Source of the DNA: Cedecea lapagei
GTDB taxonomy: Bacteria; Pseudomonadota; Gammaproteobacteria; Enterobacterales; Enterobacteriaceae
Length of the DNA stretch: 64,000 bases
Assembly (NCBI RefSeq): GCF_900635955.1
Contig: NZ_LR134201.1
Span: forward strand, 2,790,001-2,854,000
Direction of reading: 5' to 3'
This document shows positions 1 to 8,617 of this stretch, one piece after another. A model generated the notes under the pieces. The model searched no databases, was not told the DNA's origin, and saw nothing but the letters and a program-made list of their open reading frames with translations. Every line of letters starts with the position of its first letter. Position 1 is the first letter of the stretch. The position numbers and the translations under genes are program-made.

Positions 1-1
1 G

Positions 2-508
2 GACGAAGACGGCATGAGCCTCATCCGCCGCTGGCGCAGCCACGACGTGACAATCCCGATTATGGTGCTGACCGCCCGCGAAGGCTGGCAGGATAAAGTC
101 GAAGTGCTTGGCGCGGGCGCAGACGACTACGTCACCAAACCTTTCCATCTGGAAGAGGTGGTTGCCCGCATGCAGGCGTTGATGCGCCGTAACAGCGGCC
201 TGGCCTCGCAGGTCATCTCCCTGCCGCCGTTCCAGGTTGATTTGTCCCGCCGCGAGCTGTCGATTAACGACAATCTGATCAAGCTCACCGCGTTTGAGTA
301 CACCATCATGGAAACCATCATCCGTAACGCCGGCAAGGTGGTCAGCAAAGACTCGCTGATGCTACAGCTTTACCCGGACGCAGAGCTGCGAGAAAGCCAC
401 ACTATCGACGTGCTGATGGGCCGTTTACGTAAAAAAATTCAGGCCGAATATCCGCAGGAAGTGATTACTACCGTGCGCGGCCAGGGCTACCGATTCGATC
501 TCCACTAA
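2..508 (+). CDS. phoP: PhoP response regulator, C-terminal part (cut by window edge)
   Basis: This is the OmpR-family transcription factor of the PhoPQ system, which responds to low Mg2+, acid pH and antimicrobial peptides. The window starts inside the receiver domain at DEDGMSLIRRW, so the phospho-acceptor Asp (residue 51 in E. coli) lies outside it. The receiver end with the conserved lysine in DDYVTKPFH is visible, followed by the winged-helix DNA-binding domain ending in TTVRGQGYRF. The 168 visible residues are nearly identical to E. coli PhoP. The stop codon touches the phoQ start with no gap, which indicates one transcript and coupled translation. The promoter and its PhoP box would lie upstream of the window. 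Confidence 0.97.
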   Translation, partial: DEDGMSLIRRWRSHDVTIPIMVLTAREGWQDKVEVLGAGADDYVTKPFHLEEVVARMQALMRRNSGLASQVISLPPFQVDLSRRELSINDNLIKLTAFEYTIMETIIRNAGKVVSKDSLMLQLYPDAELRESHTIDVLMGRLRKKIQAEYPQEVITTVRGQGYRFDLH

Positions 509-1978
509 ATGCTGAAAATCTTTCGTCATATTCTGCCCCTCTCGCTGCGGGTTCGTTTCTTACTGGCTACCGCAGCAGTCGTAATGGTGCTGTCCCTGGC
601 CTATGGCCTGGTGGCGCTGGTTGGCTACAGCGTCAGCTTCGACAAAACGACCTTCCGCCTGCTGCGCGGGGAAAGCAACCTGTTCTATACGCTGTCCAGC
701 TGGAAGGACGGCAAGCTGCAGGTGGATTTGCCGGACAACATCAGTATTCAAAGCCCGACCATGGCGCTGATTTACGACGAGCACGGCAAGCTGCTGTGGA
801 TGCAGCGAAATGTCCCGGACGTGGTGCAGCAGATCCAGAAGGAGTGGCTGACCGGTAACGGCTTCCACGAGCTGGAGGCCGACTACGCCACCAGTACCGC
901 CCTGCTGGACAACGACAAAGACCGCCTCGCCCAGCTGAAAGATATGCATGACGACGAGAGCGACGACGGCTACGAGATGACCCACTCGGTGGCGGTAAAC
1001 CTCTACCCTGCCACCGCCCGCATGCCCGCGCTGACCGTGGTTGTGGTGGACACCATTCCTATCGAGCTGAAGCGCTCGTACATGGTCTGGAGCTGGTTTA
1101 TCTACGTTCTGCTGGCCAACCTGCTGCTGGTGGTGCCGCTGCTGTGGCTTGCCGCCTGGTGGAGCCTGCGCCCGATTCAGGAGCTGGCTCAGGAAGTGCG
1201 CGAGCTGGAAAAACACGATCGCGACAGCCTGAACCCGGAAACGACGCGCGAGCTGACGAGCCTGGTACGCAATCTTAACCAGCTGCTGCGCACCGAGCGC
1301 GATCGGCACGATAAGTACCGCACCACGCTGACGGACCTCACCCATAGCCTGAAAACCCCGCTCGCCGTGCTGCAGTCGACATTGCGTTCGCTGCGCACCG
1401 ACAAGATGAACGTTGAGCAGGCCGAGCCCGTGATGCTGGAACAGATCAGCCGCATCTCGCAGCAGATTGGCTACTACCTGCACCGCGCCAGCATGCGCGG
1501 CAACAGCACCTTATTAAGCCGCGAGCTGCATTCCGTTGCGCCGCTGCTGGATAATCTGTGCTCGGCACTGAATAAGGTATACCAGCGTAAAGGCGTCAAC
1601 ATCACGCTGGACGTCTCGCCGGAAATTACCTTTATCGGCGAGAAAAACGACTTTATGGAAGTGATGGGCAATCTGCTGGATAACGCCTGTAAATACTGCC
1701 TTGAGTTCGTGGAAATCACCGCCCGCCAGACCGAAGATACGCTGCATCTGATTGTTGACGACGACGGCCCGGGCATACCTGAAAGCAAACGCGCGATGGT
1801 CTTCGATCGTGGCCAGCGGGCCGATACGCTGCGCCCAGGCCAGGGCGTGGGGCTGTCGGTTGCCAGAGAGATTGTCGAGCAGTACGACGGTGAAATTCAG
1901 ACAGGGGCCAGCATTCTGGGCGGCGCGCGCATGGAGGTGATTTTTGCCCGTCAGCAGCCGGAACAGAATGAAGGGTGA
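509..1978 (+). CDS. phoQ: PhoQ sensor histidine kinase
   Basis: This inner-membrane sensor kinase/phosphatase phosphorylates PhoP. It has 489 residues (486 in E. coli). A first membrane helix near residues 16-38 is followed by a periplasmic PAS-like sensor with an acidic patch (DDESDDGYE) that binds divalent cations and peptides in the family. A second helix lies near 195-215, then a HAMP segment, the HisKA phosphorylation motif DLTHSLKTPLAVLQ and the HATPase_c boxes N (NLLDNACKY), G1 (DDDGPGI) and G2 (GQGVGLSVAREI). The start follows the phoP stop directly, so translation is probably coupled. Nothing in it is unusual. Confidence 0.97.
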   Translation: MLKIFRHILPLSLRVRFLLATAAVVMVLSLAYGLVALVGYSVSFDKTTFRLLRGESNLFYTLSSWKDGKLQVDLPDNISIQSPTMALIYDEHGKLLWMQRNVPDVVQQIQKEWLTGNGFHELEADYATSTALLDNDKDRLAQLKDMHDDESDDGYEMTHSVAVNLYPATARMPALTVVVVDTIPIELKRSYMVWSWFIYVLLANLLLVVPLLWLAAWWSLRPIQELAQEVRELEKHDRDSLNPETTRELTSLVRNLNQLLRTERDRHDKYRTTLTDLTHSLKTPLAVLQSTLRSLRTDKMNVEQAEPVMLEQISRISQQIGYYLHRASMRGNSTLLSRELHSVAPLLDNLCSALNKVYQRKGVNITLDVSPEITFIGEKNDFMEVMGNLLDNACKYCLEFVEITARQTEDTLHLIVDDDGPGIPESKRAMVFDRGQRADTLRPGQGVGLSVAREIVEQYDGEIQTGASILGGARMEVIFARQQPEQNEG

Positions 1979-2051
1979 AATAGTCCCGTAACCCGGCCCG
2001 CCATCCGTTATAATCCGTGTCAGGCTCCTCCATCTGCAGGAAGACAATAAT

Positions 2052-3173
2052 ATGGATTATCACCTGGATTTAAACTGGCCCGACTTTATCGAACGCTACT
2101 GGCAAAAACGCCCTGTGGTGCTGAAGCGCGGCTTTAAAAACTTCATCGACCCTATTTCCCCGGATGAGCTGGCCGGCCTGGCAATGGAAAACGAGGTGGA
2201 CAGCCGCCTCGTCAGCCACCAGGACGGTAAATGGCAGGTCAGCCATGGCCCGTTCCAGAGCTACGATCACCTCGGCGAAAACAACTGGTCGCTGCTGGTG
2301 CAGGCCGTGAACAACTGGCATGAACCTTCCAGCGCCCTGATGCGCCCCTTCCGCGCCCTGCCCGACTGGCGCATTGACGACCTGATGATCTCCTTCTCTG
2401 TGCCAGGCGGCGGCGTTGGGCCGCACCTTGACCAGTACGACGTGTTTATCATTCAGGGCGTGGGCCGCCGCCGCTGGCGTGTGGGCGAAAAAGTTGCCAT
2501 GAAGCAGCACTGCCCGCACCCGGACCTGCTGCAGGTTGAGCCGTTCGACGCCATCATCGACGAAGAGATGGAGCCGGGCGACATTCTGTATATTCCGCCG
2601 GGCTTCCCGCACGAAGGCTACTCGCTGGAAAACGCGCTGAACTACTCCGTGGGCTTCCGCGCACCAAGCGGCCGCGAACTTATTAGCGGCTTTGCTGACT
2701 ATGTCCTGCAGCGCGAATTGGGCGGCCAGCGCTATACCGACCCGGACGTGCCTGAGCGCCAGCACCCGGCGGATATTCTGCCGCAGGAAGTCGACAAGCT
2801 GCGCGGCATGATGCTGGACATTGTTAACCAGCCGGAGACCTTCAACAGCTGGTTTGGCGAGTTTATTACCCAGTCCCGCCACGAGCTGGACGTTGCGCCG
2901 CCGGAGCCGCCTTATCAGCCGGATGAAATCTACGACGCGCTCCAGCAGGGTGACTCGCTGGTACGCCTTGGCGGCCTGCGGGTGCTGCGCGTTGCCGGTG
3001 AGGTGTACGTTAACGGCGAGAAGCTCGACAGCCCGCACCGCCCGGCGGTTGAAGCGCTGGCAAGCCACATCAAGCTGGACGCAGAGAAGTTTGGCGACGC
3101 GCTGGAAGATCCTTCCTTCCTGGCCACCTTAGCCGCGCTGGTAAACAGCGGCTACTGGTTCTTCGAAGACTAA
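2052..3173 (+). CDS. roxA: RoxA, ribosomal protein uL16 3-hydroxylase
   Basis: RoxA (YcfD) is a cupin-fold JmjC-type Fe(II)/2-oxoglutarate oxygenase. In E. coli it hydroxylates Arg81 of ribosomal protein uL16. The 373 residues match the family length. The iron triad is visible as His125 and Asp127 in GPHLDQYDVF, plus the distal His in GFPHEGYSLE. A C-terminal winged-helix-like region (about 290-373) follows. AGGAAG lies just before the ATG. Its position after phoQ matches K-12, but pepT, its next K-12 neighbour, is displaced here by about 7.7 kb of variable DNA. Confidence 0.96.
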   Translation: MDYHLDLNWPDFIERYWQKRPVVLKRGFKNFIDPISPDELAGLAMENEVDSRLVSHQDGKWQVSHGPFQSYDHLGENNWSLLVQAVNNWHEPSSALMRPFRALPDWRIDDLMISFSVPGGGVGPHLDQYDVFIIQGVGRRRWRVGEKVAMKQHCPHPDLLQVEPFDAIIDEEMEPGDILYIPPGFPHEGYSLENALNYSVGFRAPSGRELISGFADYVLQRELGGQRYTDPDVPERQHPADILPQEVDKLRGMMLDIVNQPETFNSWFGEFITQSRHELDVAPPEPPYQPDEIYDALQQGDSLVRLGGLRVLRVAGEVYVNGEKLDSPHRPAVEALASHIKLDAEKFGDALEDPSFLATLAALVNSGYWFFED

Positions 3174-3181
3174 AGCCCTTC

Positions 3182-3215
3182 CCCGCCTTCGCCGTTTTAC
3201 CGCGGTGAAGGCGGG
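3182..3215. terminator. Hairpin downstream of roxA (first of two related hairpins around the MscS-type gene)
   Basis: A 13-bp stem (CCCGCCTTCGCCG paired with CGGTGAAGGCGGG, one G-T pair) has an 8-nt loop. It begins 8 nt after the roxA stop. A weak T-rich stretch follows. The same stem sequence recurs at 5899-5934. Confidence 0.6.
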
Positions 3216-3425
3216 ATAATTCTGTTTATATCGCCTTCACGCCGCATCCAGCCGCCAGCCCTTTAACAGCCGGAAACGTCCGGGGCGTACCGGCACCAGG
3301 TAAAAAGAGTCTTTTAACCTGACGGAATAAGTAACACCTCTGGATCGCCGATGATAAAAAATGGCAATCTGATCGCCGCCTGACCATACTTGATCAACGT
3401 TAATAGGGACATTGAGCGTCATCCC

Positions 3426-5852
3426 ATGAGCAAACCTCTGAATATTTTCCTCACCACCTGCCTGTTATTTATCGGCCTGTTTCTGACTTCGCAAAGCAGC
3501 CTGGCGGCACAAGCCGAGGGGCAGGAGCCCGGCCTTAAGGAGATTGCCGGGCAGTTAAAGCAATATAAGACGCAAATAGACGACATTAAGCAGCAGGTCT
3601 CCCGGGCCAACACCGACAACAGGCTGATTAAGCTGTTCGACACCACACAAAAGCTGGGCGTGGAGGTGGATAACATGGCCGCCCTGCTGCAGCCGATGCA
3701 TGACAAGGTCCAGGCTCAGCTGCAAGTTTTGGGGCCGGCCCCGGAGGCTGGCGCGGGAGCTGAAACCGCCAGCGTTTCAGAACAGCGCAATGCGCTGAAC
3801 AGAGACAAAAAGCAGATTGATGAGGCGATCGGCACCTCGCAAAGCCTGCAAACGAATATCCGGGCGCTGGGCATTCAGATTAACGATCTCCGCCGCACCT
3901 ATTTTAAGTCGCAGCTGACGTCGAACAGCGGCAGCATATTAAGCGGCACCTTCTGGCTGCAGGAAACGGATACCCAGGCTGTCGATGTTCAGCGCTTCAA
4001 TGACTTCTGCGAGCAACTGCTGAAAACCTGGCAGGCTGGCTGGGAGCCAGAGTGGTTCTGGGGCACCTTATGGCTGCTTGTGGCCGCTGTCGCGATCGCG
4101 TTCTCAGGCTGCTATCTGATTGAACGACTCCTGGTCTGGATCAATATCACCTGGTTGCCGGATGGCCGCCTGCGCCGCAGCTTCAACTCGTTGGCCAGCA
4201 CGTTAGTCACCATGTTCACCATTACGCTGGCGCTTTCCATAGTGAAAGGGGCCTTTTCACGCGTGGAAGAGTTCTCTCCGCAGGTCAACGACTTTGTCGA
4301 AGGCTTTGTTCAGCTTGTCGTTTTCTGCTCATTGATTTACGGCGGCGGTCGCGCTTTTCTCTCCCTGAATCGCCCTTCATGGCGGCTGGTACAAGTCGAC
4401 GACAGCGTGGCCGCAAGCGTGCGCTACTTCCCGTCGCTGCTGGCCGTACTGGGCTTAATTGTTGGCAGCATCGACCTGTTTAATAACGCGATTAGCGCCA
4501 GCCTCGGCACCACGATACGCACCAATGGGATAGTTTCCGCCGTGATGGCCAGCGTCATGCTGGTAATGATGCTGCGCATCCAGCATGCTCACCGGCATCT
4601 GGAAAAAGAGGGCGAGTCCACGGTGAAACGCTCCCGGCTTGACGCCTTAGTCTGTCTGCTGGTTATGCTCGCCTCGCTGGTGATTCTGGCGGCGCTGCTG
4701 ATAGGTTACATCGCCTTCGCTCGCTACCTCACCTACCAGGTCATCTGGTTCAGCATGGTGCTGGTGGCGTTTTATTATCTGGTCACCTTCGCTACCGACT
4801 TTTTTGCCGCCGTATTTTCGCCGCAAACCGCCAGCGGCAAGGCAATGAAAAAGTCGCTGCGCTTTAAAGACCGGCACCTTGAGCAGCTGGCCGTGGTGTT
4901 TACCGCCTTCACCAAATGCGCCCTGCTGTTAATGACCATTATTGCGCTGTTTAACGGGACCTTCGGCACAACGACGCCAAGCCTGCTGATCAGTAAGCTG
5001 GTGAGGATTTTAAGCGGCGACGGGCTGAAGCAGCTGCACATCGTCCCCGGCAACCTGCTGAACGCGGTGCTCAGCCTGGTGATTGGCCTCTATATCCTGC
5101 GCGTGACCCAGCGCTGGCTAAGCCAGGAGCTGCTGCCTAAAACCATCACCGATATCGGCATTCGCGCGTCGCTGATCACCCTGTTTACCAACGTCGGCTA
5201 CGTGCTGCTGATCCTCATCACCCTGGCCGCGCTGGGTATTCAGTGGAACAACCTGGCGTGGATTGTCAGCGCCCTGTCGGTGGGCATCGGCTTTGGCCTG
5301 CAGGAGATTGTGAAGAACTTTATCTCCGGCCTGATCCTGCTGACGGAGCGCCCGGTGAAAGTAGGCGATATGATCGGCATCGGCGGCATTGAGGGCGACG
5401 TGCGGCGGATTAACGTGCGCGCCACGGAGATCCAGCTCAGCGACCGCTCGACGATGATCGTCCCTAACTCGCAGCTGATTTCCCAGAACGTGCGTAACGC
5501 GACGATGGGTAACGCTCAGGGGGTGGTGACCATCGCCCTGACCTTCCCGACCAATATTGACCCGGAGCAGGTACGCGATTTATTGCTCAGCGCCTACCGT
5601 AATTATGAAGTGATCCTGCCCACGCCTGCGCCTTATGTGCGCTTCAGCCAGCTGGGGCCGGAGGGCATTATCCTCAGCGTGACCGGCTACGTTGCCAGCC
5701 CACGTATGGTCGGCTCCAGTAAAAGCGAGCTGCTGTTTAATATCCTCAAGCTGCTGCGCCAAAATGAGGTGAACCTGTCCAGCCCGCAGGAAGTTGTTTT
5801 TATGAAGCAGCGGGCAAAGGCTTTAGCAGATGACGATGAGTTTTCTTCTTAG
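3426..5852 (+). CDS. Large mechanosensitive channel of the MscS superfamily (DUF3772 type)
   Basis: This is a predicted inner-membrane tension-gated channel for hypo-osmotic relief. I chose the ATG at 3426 (808 residues) because it opens directly into a signal peptide (MSKPLNIFLTTCLLF...SSLAAQA). An upstream ATG at 3390 would only add 12 charged residues. A periplasmic coiled-coil-rich domain (about 25-190) precedes some ten membrane helices. The MscS pore and beta domain lie near residues 600-720, recognisable from VGIGFGLQEIVKNFISGLILL and the following GIEGDVRRINVRATEI. It resembles E. coli YbiO and MscM-type large members, but this locus has no such gene in K-12. The exact paralogue cannot be named. 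It stands alone, bracketed by related hairpins. Confidence 0.85.
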   Translation: MSKPLNIFLTTCLLFIGLFLTSQSSLAAQAEGQEPGLKEIAGQLKQYKTQIDDIKQQVSRANTDNRLIKLFDTTQKLGVEVDNMAALLQPMHDKVQAQLQVLGPAPEAGAGAETASVSEQRNALNRDKKQIDEAIGTSQSLQTNIRALGIQINDLRRTYFKSQLTSNSGSILSGTFWLQETDTQAVDVQRFNDFCEQLLKTWQAGWEPEWFWGTLWLLVAAVAIAFSGCYLIERLLVWINITWLPDGRLRRSFNSLASTLVTMFTITLALSIVKGAFSRVEEFSPQVNDFVEGFVQLVVFCSLIYGGGRAFLSLNRPSWRLVQVDDSVAASVRYFPSLLAVLGLIVGSIDLFNNAISASLGTTIRTNGIVSAVMASVMLVMMLRIQHAHRHLEKEGESTVKRSRLDALVCLLVMLASLVILAALLIGYIAFARYLTYQVIWFSMVLVAFYYLVTFATDFFAAVFSPQTASGKAMKKSLRFKDRHLEQLAVVFTAFTKCALLLMTIIALFNGTFGTTTPSLLISKLVRILSGDGLKQLHIVPGNLLNAVLSLVIGLYILRVTQRWLSQELLPKTITDIGIRASLITLFTNVGYVLLILITLAALGIQWNNLAWIVSALSVGIGFGLQEIVKNFISGLILLTERPVKVGDMIGIGGIEGDVRRINVRATEIQLSDRSTMIVPNSQLISQNVRNATMGNAQGVVTIALTFPTNIDPEQVRDLLLSAYRNYEVILPTPAPYVRFSQLGPEGIILSVTGYVASPRMVGSSKSELLFNILKLLRQNEVNLSSPQEVVFMKQRAKALADDDEFSS

Positions 5853-5898
5853 GGCCTGGCTGCCTGGCAAGCCGGTTGCCTGATTTCCGGGTTCCCTG

Positions 5899-5934
5899 CC
5901 CGCCTTCACCGTGCTCTATCACGGTGAAGGCGGG
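5899..5934. terminator. Perfect 15-bp hairpin downstream of the MscS-type gene
   Basis: CCCGCCTTCACCGTG (5899-5913) pairs perfectly with 5920-5934 around a 6-nt loop. It lies between the convergent MscS-type gene and the hypothetical gene on the other strand, so it can serve both. There is no clear T-run. It is the same stem sequence as at 3182-3215. Confidence 0.65.
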
Positions 5935-5946
5935 AACACCGCTTAT

Positions 5947-6477
5947 TTAGTGAATGCCCTGCACAATGTTGCCGTCGAGCGTCGCCAGCCCCCGCGTTGT
6001 TCGCACGAAGCGCGGCGCTTTTACATTCTCTTCCAGCAGGCCGAACACTTCACAGAGCAGATCCGCCATCTGCACCTGCAGGTCTGTGGCAAGCTGCTGG
6101 CCCAGCAGCACCTGCGCTAAGGCGGCACAATACTCGCAGAGCATATCTGAGTCGGTTTCAGGTGCAGTACCCGGCACACCCTCCTGCCCCTCTTCCACCG
6201 TTAACCGCTCAATCAAATGCTGCGGCAGCGGCTGCCCCAAAACCACTCTCAGCACGTTAAACCCCGCCAGCAACCGGCCGCCCAGCGCAATATATTCAGC
6301 GTGATTATCTGTTTCGATTAATTCATCAACCCAGCAGCGGCAAATATGCAGCACATAAAATAAATCGTCCTTTGCGCCCAGCGGCATTTTTAACAACGCT
6401 GCGACGCCCCCGGCAATAATCGTTTGCCCCCTGGCCAGTTCCGTATGCGCGGATGTGTTACTATCGGCGTTAGCCAT
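5947..6477 (-). CDS. Hypothetical protein, 176 residues
   Basis: I do not recognise this protein. The start is well supported: AGGAG lies 8 nt before the ATG (GATAGGAGTCACATT then ATG). The 176-residue product is soluble and mostly alpha-helical by inspection, with an alanine- and leucine-rich N-terminal half (GQTIIAGGVAALLKMPLGAK) and four cysteines. There is no signal peptide or membrane helix. Its stop lies beside the 5899-5934 hairpin. GC content matches the backbone rather than the AT-rich island next to it. The size and layout recall small genes of P4-like satellites, but this is only an impression. Confidence 0.6.
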   Translation of the reverse strand: MANADSNTSAHTELARGQTIIAGGVAALLKMPLGAKDDLFYVLHICRCWVDELIETDNHAEYIALGGRLLAGFNVLRVVLGQPLPQHLIERLTVEEGQEGVPGTAPETDSDMLCEYCAALAQVLLGQQLATDLQVQMADLLCEVFGLLEENVKAPRFVRTTRGLATLDGNIVQGIH

Positions 6478-6793
6478 AATGTGACTCCTATCTAGTTACG
6501 TTGTGGTTAGCCCTCGTCTGGTGTTGGCGCACCTTTCGGGGGCGAATTCTTTCTTCTTTACCTTTGGCTACTTCTTGAGCGCTATCGTCTGTTTATTGCA
6601 CTGGATAAGTCAACAGGGGTTTGGTTTAAAATTATTGGAAACCTTGAAAATTCGAGGGGGATCGCGGAAATGTGATAACTGGGGAGTTGGGTTGCATTGG
6701 GTAATGTTTTTCACATTCATTACTTTTTTTGGTGATATTTAATTTCTCTATTTTTGATACAGAAGGCCTTATCTAAATATTGTCGAATAAATA
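6478..6793. other. Gene-poor stretch at the edge of the AT-rich island
   Basis: GC content falls sharply from about 6590 onward. A GTG-started open frame (6503-6742, plus strand, 79 codons) contains the segment GANSFFFTFGYFLS, but it has no good ribosome binding site and I do not call it. No tRNA, att-like duplication or transposase fragment was recognised. Confidence 0.4.
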
Positions 6794-7030
6794 TTATTCC
6801 CATCCCAATTCTCTGTATGTCTGTTTATCTTGCTCAGGTAAATCCGTTGTATATTCCCCCCAACCACGATAATGATAGAACTGCGTCATGGCTTCAAAGT
6901 GGGAGCCACCCTCGCAGGACCAAACCAATCTGGATCCAGGTTCGAGCAATCCGCGAGCTGAATCGCCTTGCTGACCAGCCAGGCAAAACAAATCAAGCCC
7001 TTCTTCATTTGTCCAAAGTTCATGCATCAT
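6794..7030 (-). CDS. Small hypothetical protein, 78 residues
   Basis: This probable small cytosolic protein is rich in aromatic residues, Glu and Gly (ELWTNEEGLDLFCLAGQQG, FEAMTQFYHYRGWGEY). I place the start at the ATG at 7030 (MMHELW), about 10 nt after an AGGAA. A TTG further upstream (7066) would add 12 residues without a better binding site. GC and codon use in the coding part are higher than in the flanking AT-rich DNA, which supports a real gene. I recall similar unnamed enterobacterial proteins but no function. Confidence 0.5.
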   Translation of the reverse strand: MMHELWTNEEGLDLFCLAGQQGDSARGLLEPGSRLVWSCEGGSHFEAMTQFYHYRGWGEYTTDLPEQDKQTYRELGWE

Positions 7031-7475
7031 GAAATATGCTTTCCTAATCTTAAGGTAAACTTTCAATCATAAGAGCGGTTCAATAGCTATATTTATACCA
7101 GAAAGTAGCTAAAATGGACGTTATAATAATCTAAATAACCAGCCTTGGACGAAGGATGGCACTACCTAAAAATGCAAAACAGGACTTAATTCTAACTGTT
7201 TACATTTAAGTCAATTCATTTCACTATTATATCATATGTTGTCATCTGACTTTTTATTACTACTATTACTAGTAGGTAGTTATGCAATTATTTTTTTAGA
7301 AATCATGTTATGTTACCTACAATCTAATTTATGTCACTCAAAAGACACCAGTAATTAAAGGGGTTTAAGTTTGAAATATTATATACATATAGTCAATTTC
7401 AACATTATCATGGCTCTTTAAATAGCCTTATAATTATCATTATATTTTAAATAATTTTAAACCCAGATTATAAAC
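7031..7475. other. AT-rich intergenic region upstream of the TIR gene
   Basis: These 445 bases are strongly AT-rich and hold no convincing coding frame. Several A/T tracts and an 8-bp palindrome (TACTAGTA, near 7267) are visible. The promoter of the TIR-STAND gene must lie here, but no -35/-10 pair stands out enough to mark. Confidence 0.4.
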
Positions 7476-8582
7476 ATGGAGAATGATATGAAGGCATTTT
7501 TATCACATAATTTTTCTGATAAAAATTTTGTCAAAGAGATTTATGACAACCTCACGGCTACACATGCAGTTTTCGATGAGCAAACTTTCCCATCGAATTC
7601 ATATCTTGTCGATGAGATAAGAAACAGCATGTTGGATTGTGATATTTTTGTATTATTTTTATCGAGAGCAGCGTTAGCCAGCAAATGGGTTAACGGGGAA
7701 ATTGATTTAGCAAAGGAATTATCTTTCATTAAGTCAATAAAAAAAATCATGGTTTTCTTATTAGATGATACAAAATGGAATGAGTTACCTACGAGTTTTC
7801 AGCAGTTCCGTGCTGAATCCATTCCAAACCCAATACAAATTTCAACTACAATTAGAAATGAGCTATCTGCATTGCTTAATAATAAAGTAGATGAATGTTA
7901 TGGCAGAGAAGACGATGTAAAGAAAATAACCAATCATTTAGTAATGATGGATGAAAAACCAAAGTTTATTTTATTGAGTGGCCCAGATGGTATCGGGAGA
8001 AAAACTTTAGGTAGAGAAGTATACAGGAAACTGTATAAATTAGTTTCAGGAACAATTGAGATAAATATTGATGACTATGCGAACTTAGATAGTGTACATA
8101 CATCCTTAATAAAATACACTGCGAATTGGAGAGGTCGTGAATTTCTCGAAGAGAAAGACAGATTCAATAGGTTTAGTGAGTCAGAAAAAATAAAACATAT
8201 AGGTTCTATGATTGATGGAATTTGTGTCCCGAGTAAACAAGTATTATTTTTAGATATATCAAACATAAGTTTGAACCATGATGGCGAGTTAAACCCTTTA
8301 TTGAAATCATTAATGAAATGTTTAAATAAACATTCTTGGCCACACGTCGTTTTTATATCTAAAAGACATGTAGACATAGATGATTTCGATGATGGTTATT
8401 CTTATCAAGTATACCCTCTTAGCGAGGGAGACTCCATTTATTTATTTAGAATGCTAATAAATCTGTATGATATCGAAATACCAAAGCAGGAACTGAGTAT
8501 TATTGAACAAAACTTCATTGGCCACCCGGGATTAATAAACATGGTGGCGACCTATCTGAAAACAACCCTAATTACAAATTAA
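7476..8582 (+). CDS. TIR-STAND NTPase, N-terminal part of a frameshifted NLR-like defence gene
   Basis: This is the probable N-terminal half of an antiphage NLR-like protein. A TIR domain occupies about 1-135 (KAFLSHNFSD start; Glu75 in ASKWVNGEI fits the catalytic Glu of NAD-cleaving TIRs). It is followed by a STAND ATPase with Walker A GPDGIGRKT (169-177), Walker B VLFLD (256-260), a sensor-like VVFISKR (291-297) and GHPG (349-352). The frame ends 16 residues after GHPG. The next frame back continues the protein without a break (ENNPNYKLNRTHG...) into the downstream TPR part. One added A in the AAAA run at 8559-8562 restores a single 827-residue protein. By family knowledge, TIR-STAND proteins degrade NAD+ on sensing phage. 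The low GC indicates acquisition. Confidence 0.82.
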   Translation: MENDMKAFLSHNFSDKNFVKEIYDNLTATHAVFDEQTFPSNSYLVDEIRNSMLDCDIFVLFLSRAALASKWVNGEIDLAKELSFIKSIKKIMVFLLDDTKWNELPTSFQQFRAESIPNPIQISTTIRNELSALLNNKVDECYGREDDVKKITNHLVMMDEKPKFILLSGPDGIGRKTLGREVYRKLYKLVSGTIEINIDDYANLDSVHTSLIKYTANWRGREFLEEKDRFNRFSESEKIKHIGSMIDGICVPSKQVLFLDISNISLNHDGELNPLLKSLMKCLNKHSWPHVVFISKRHVDIDDFDDGYSYQVYPLSEGDSIYLFRMLINLYDIEIPKQELSIIEQNFIGHPGLINMVATYLKTTLITN

Positions 8583-8617
8583 ATAGAACACACGGAACAA
8601 TTGTATCCAAAGTCAGG

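Noticed and set aside
3237..3422. Minus-strand frame of 61 codons between roxA and the channel gene
   Set aside because: It lacks a convincing ribosome binding site, and the product has no signal, motif or homologue that I recognise.
6503..6742. GTG-started frame of 79 codons with GANSFFFTFGYFLS
   Set aside because: It has no Shine-Dalgarno sequence and sits in a region of shifting composition. It is possibly a satellite-phage remnant but not supportable as a gene.
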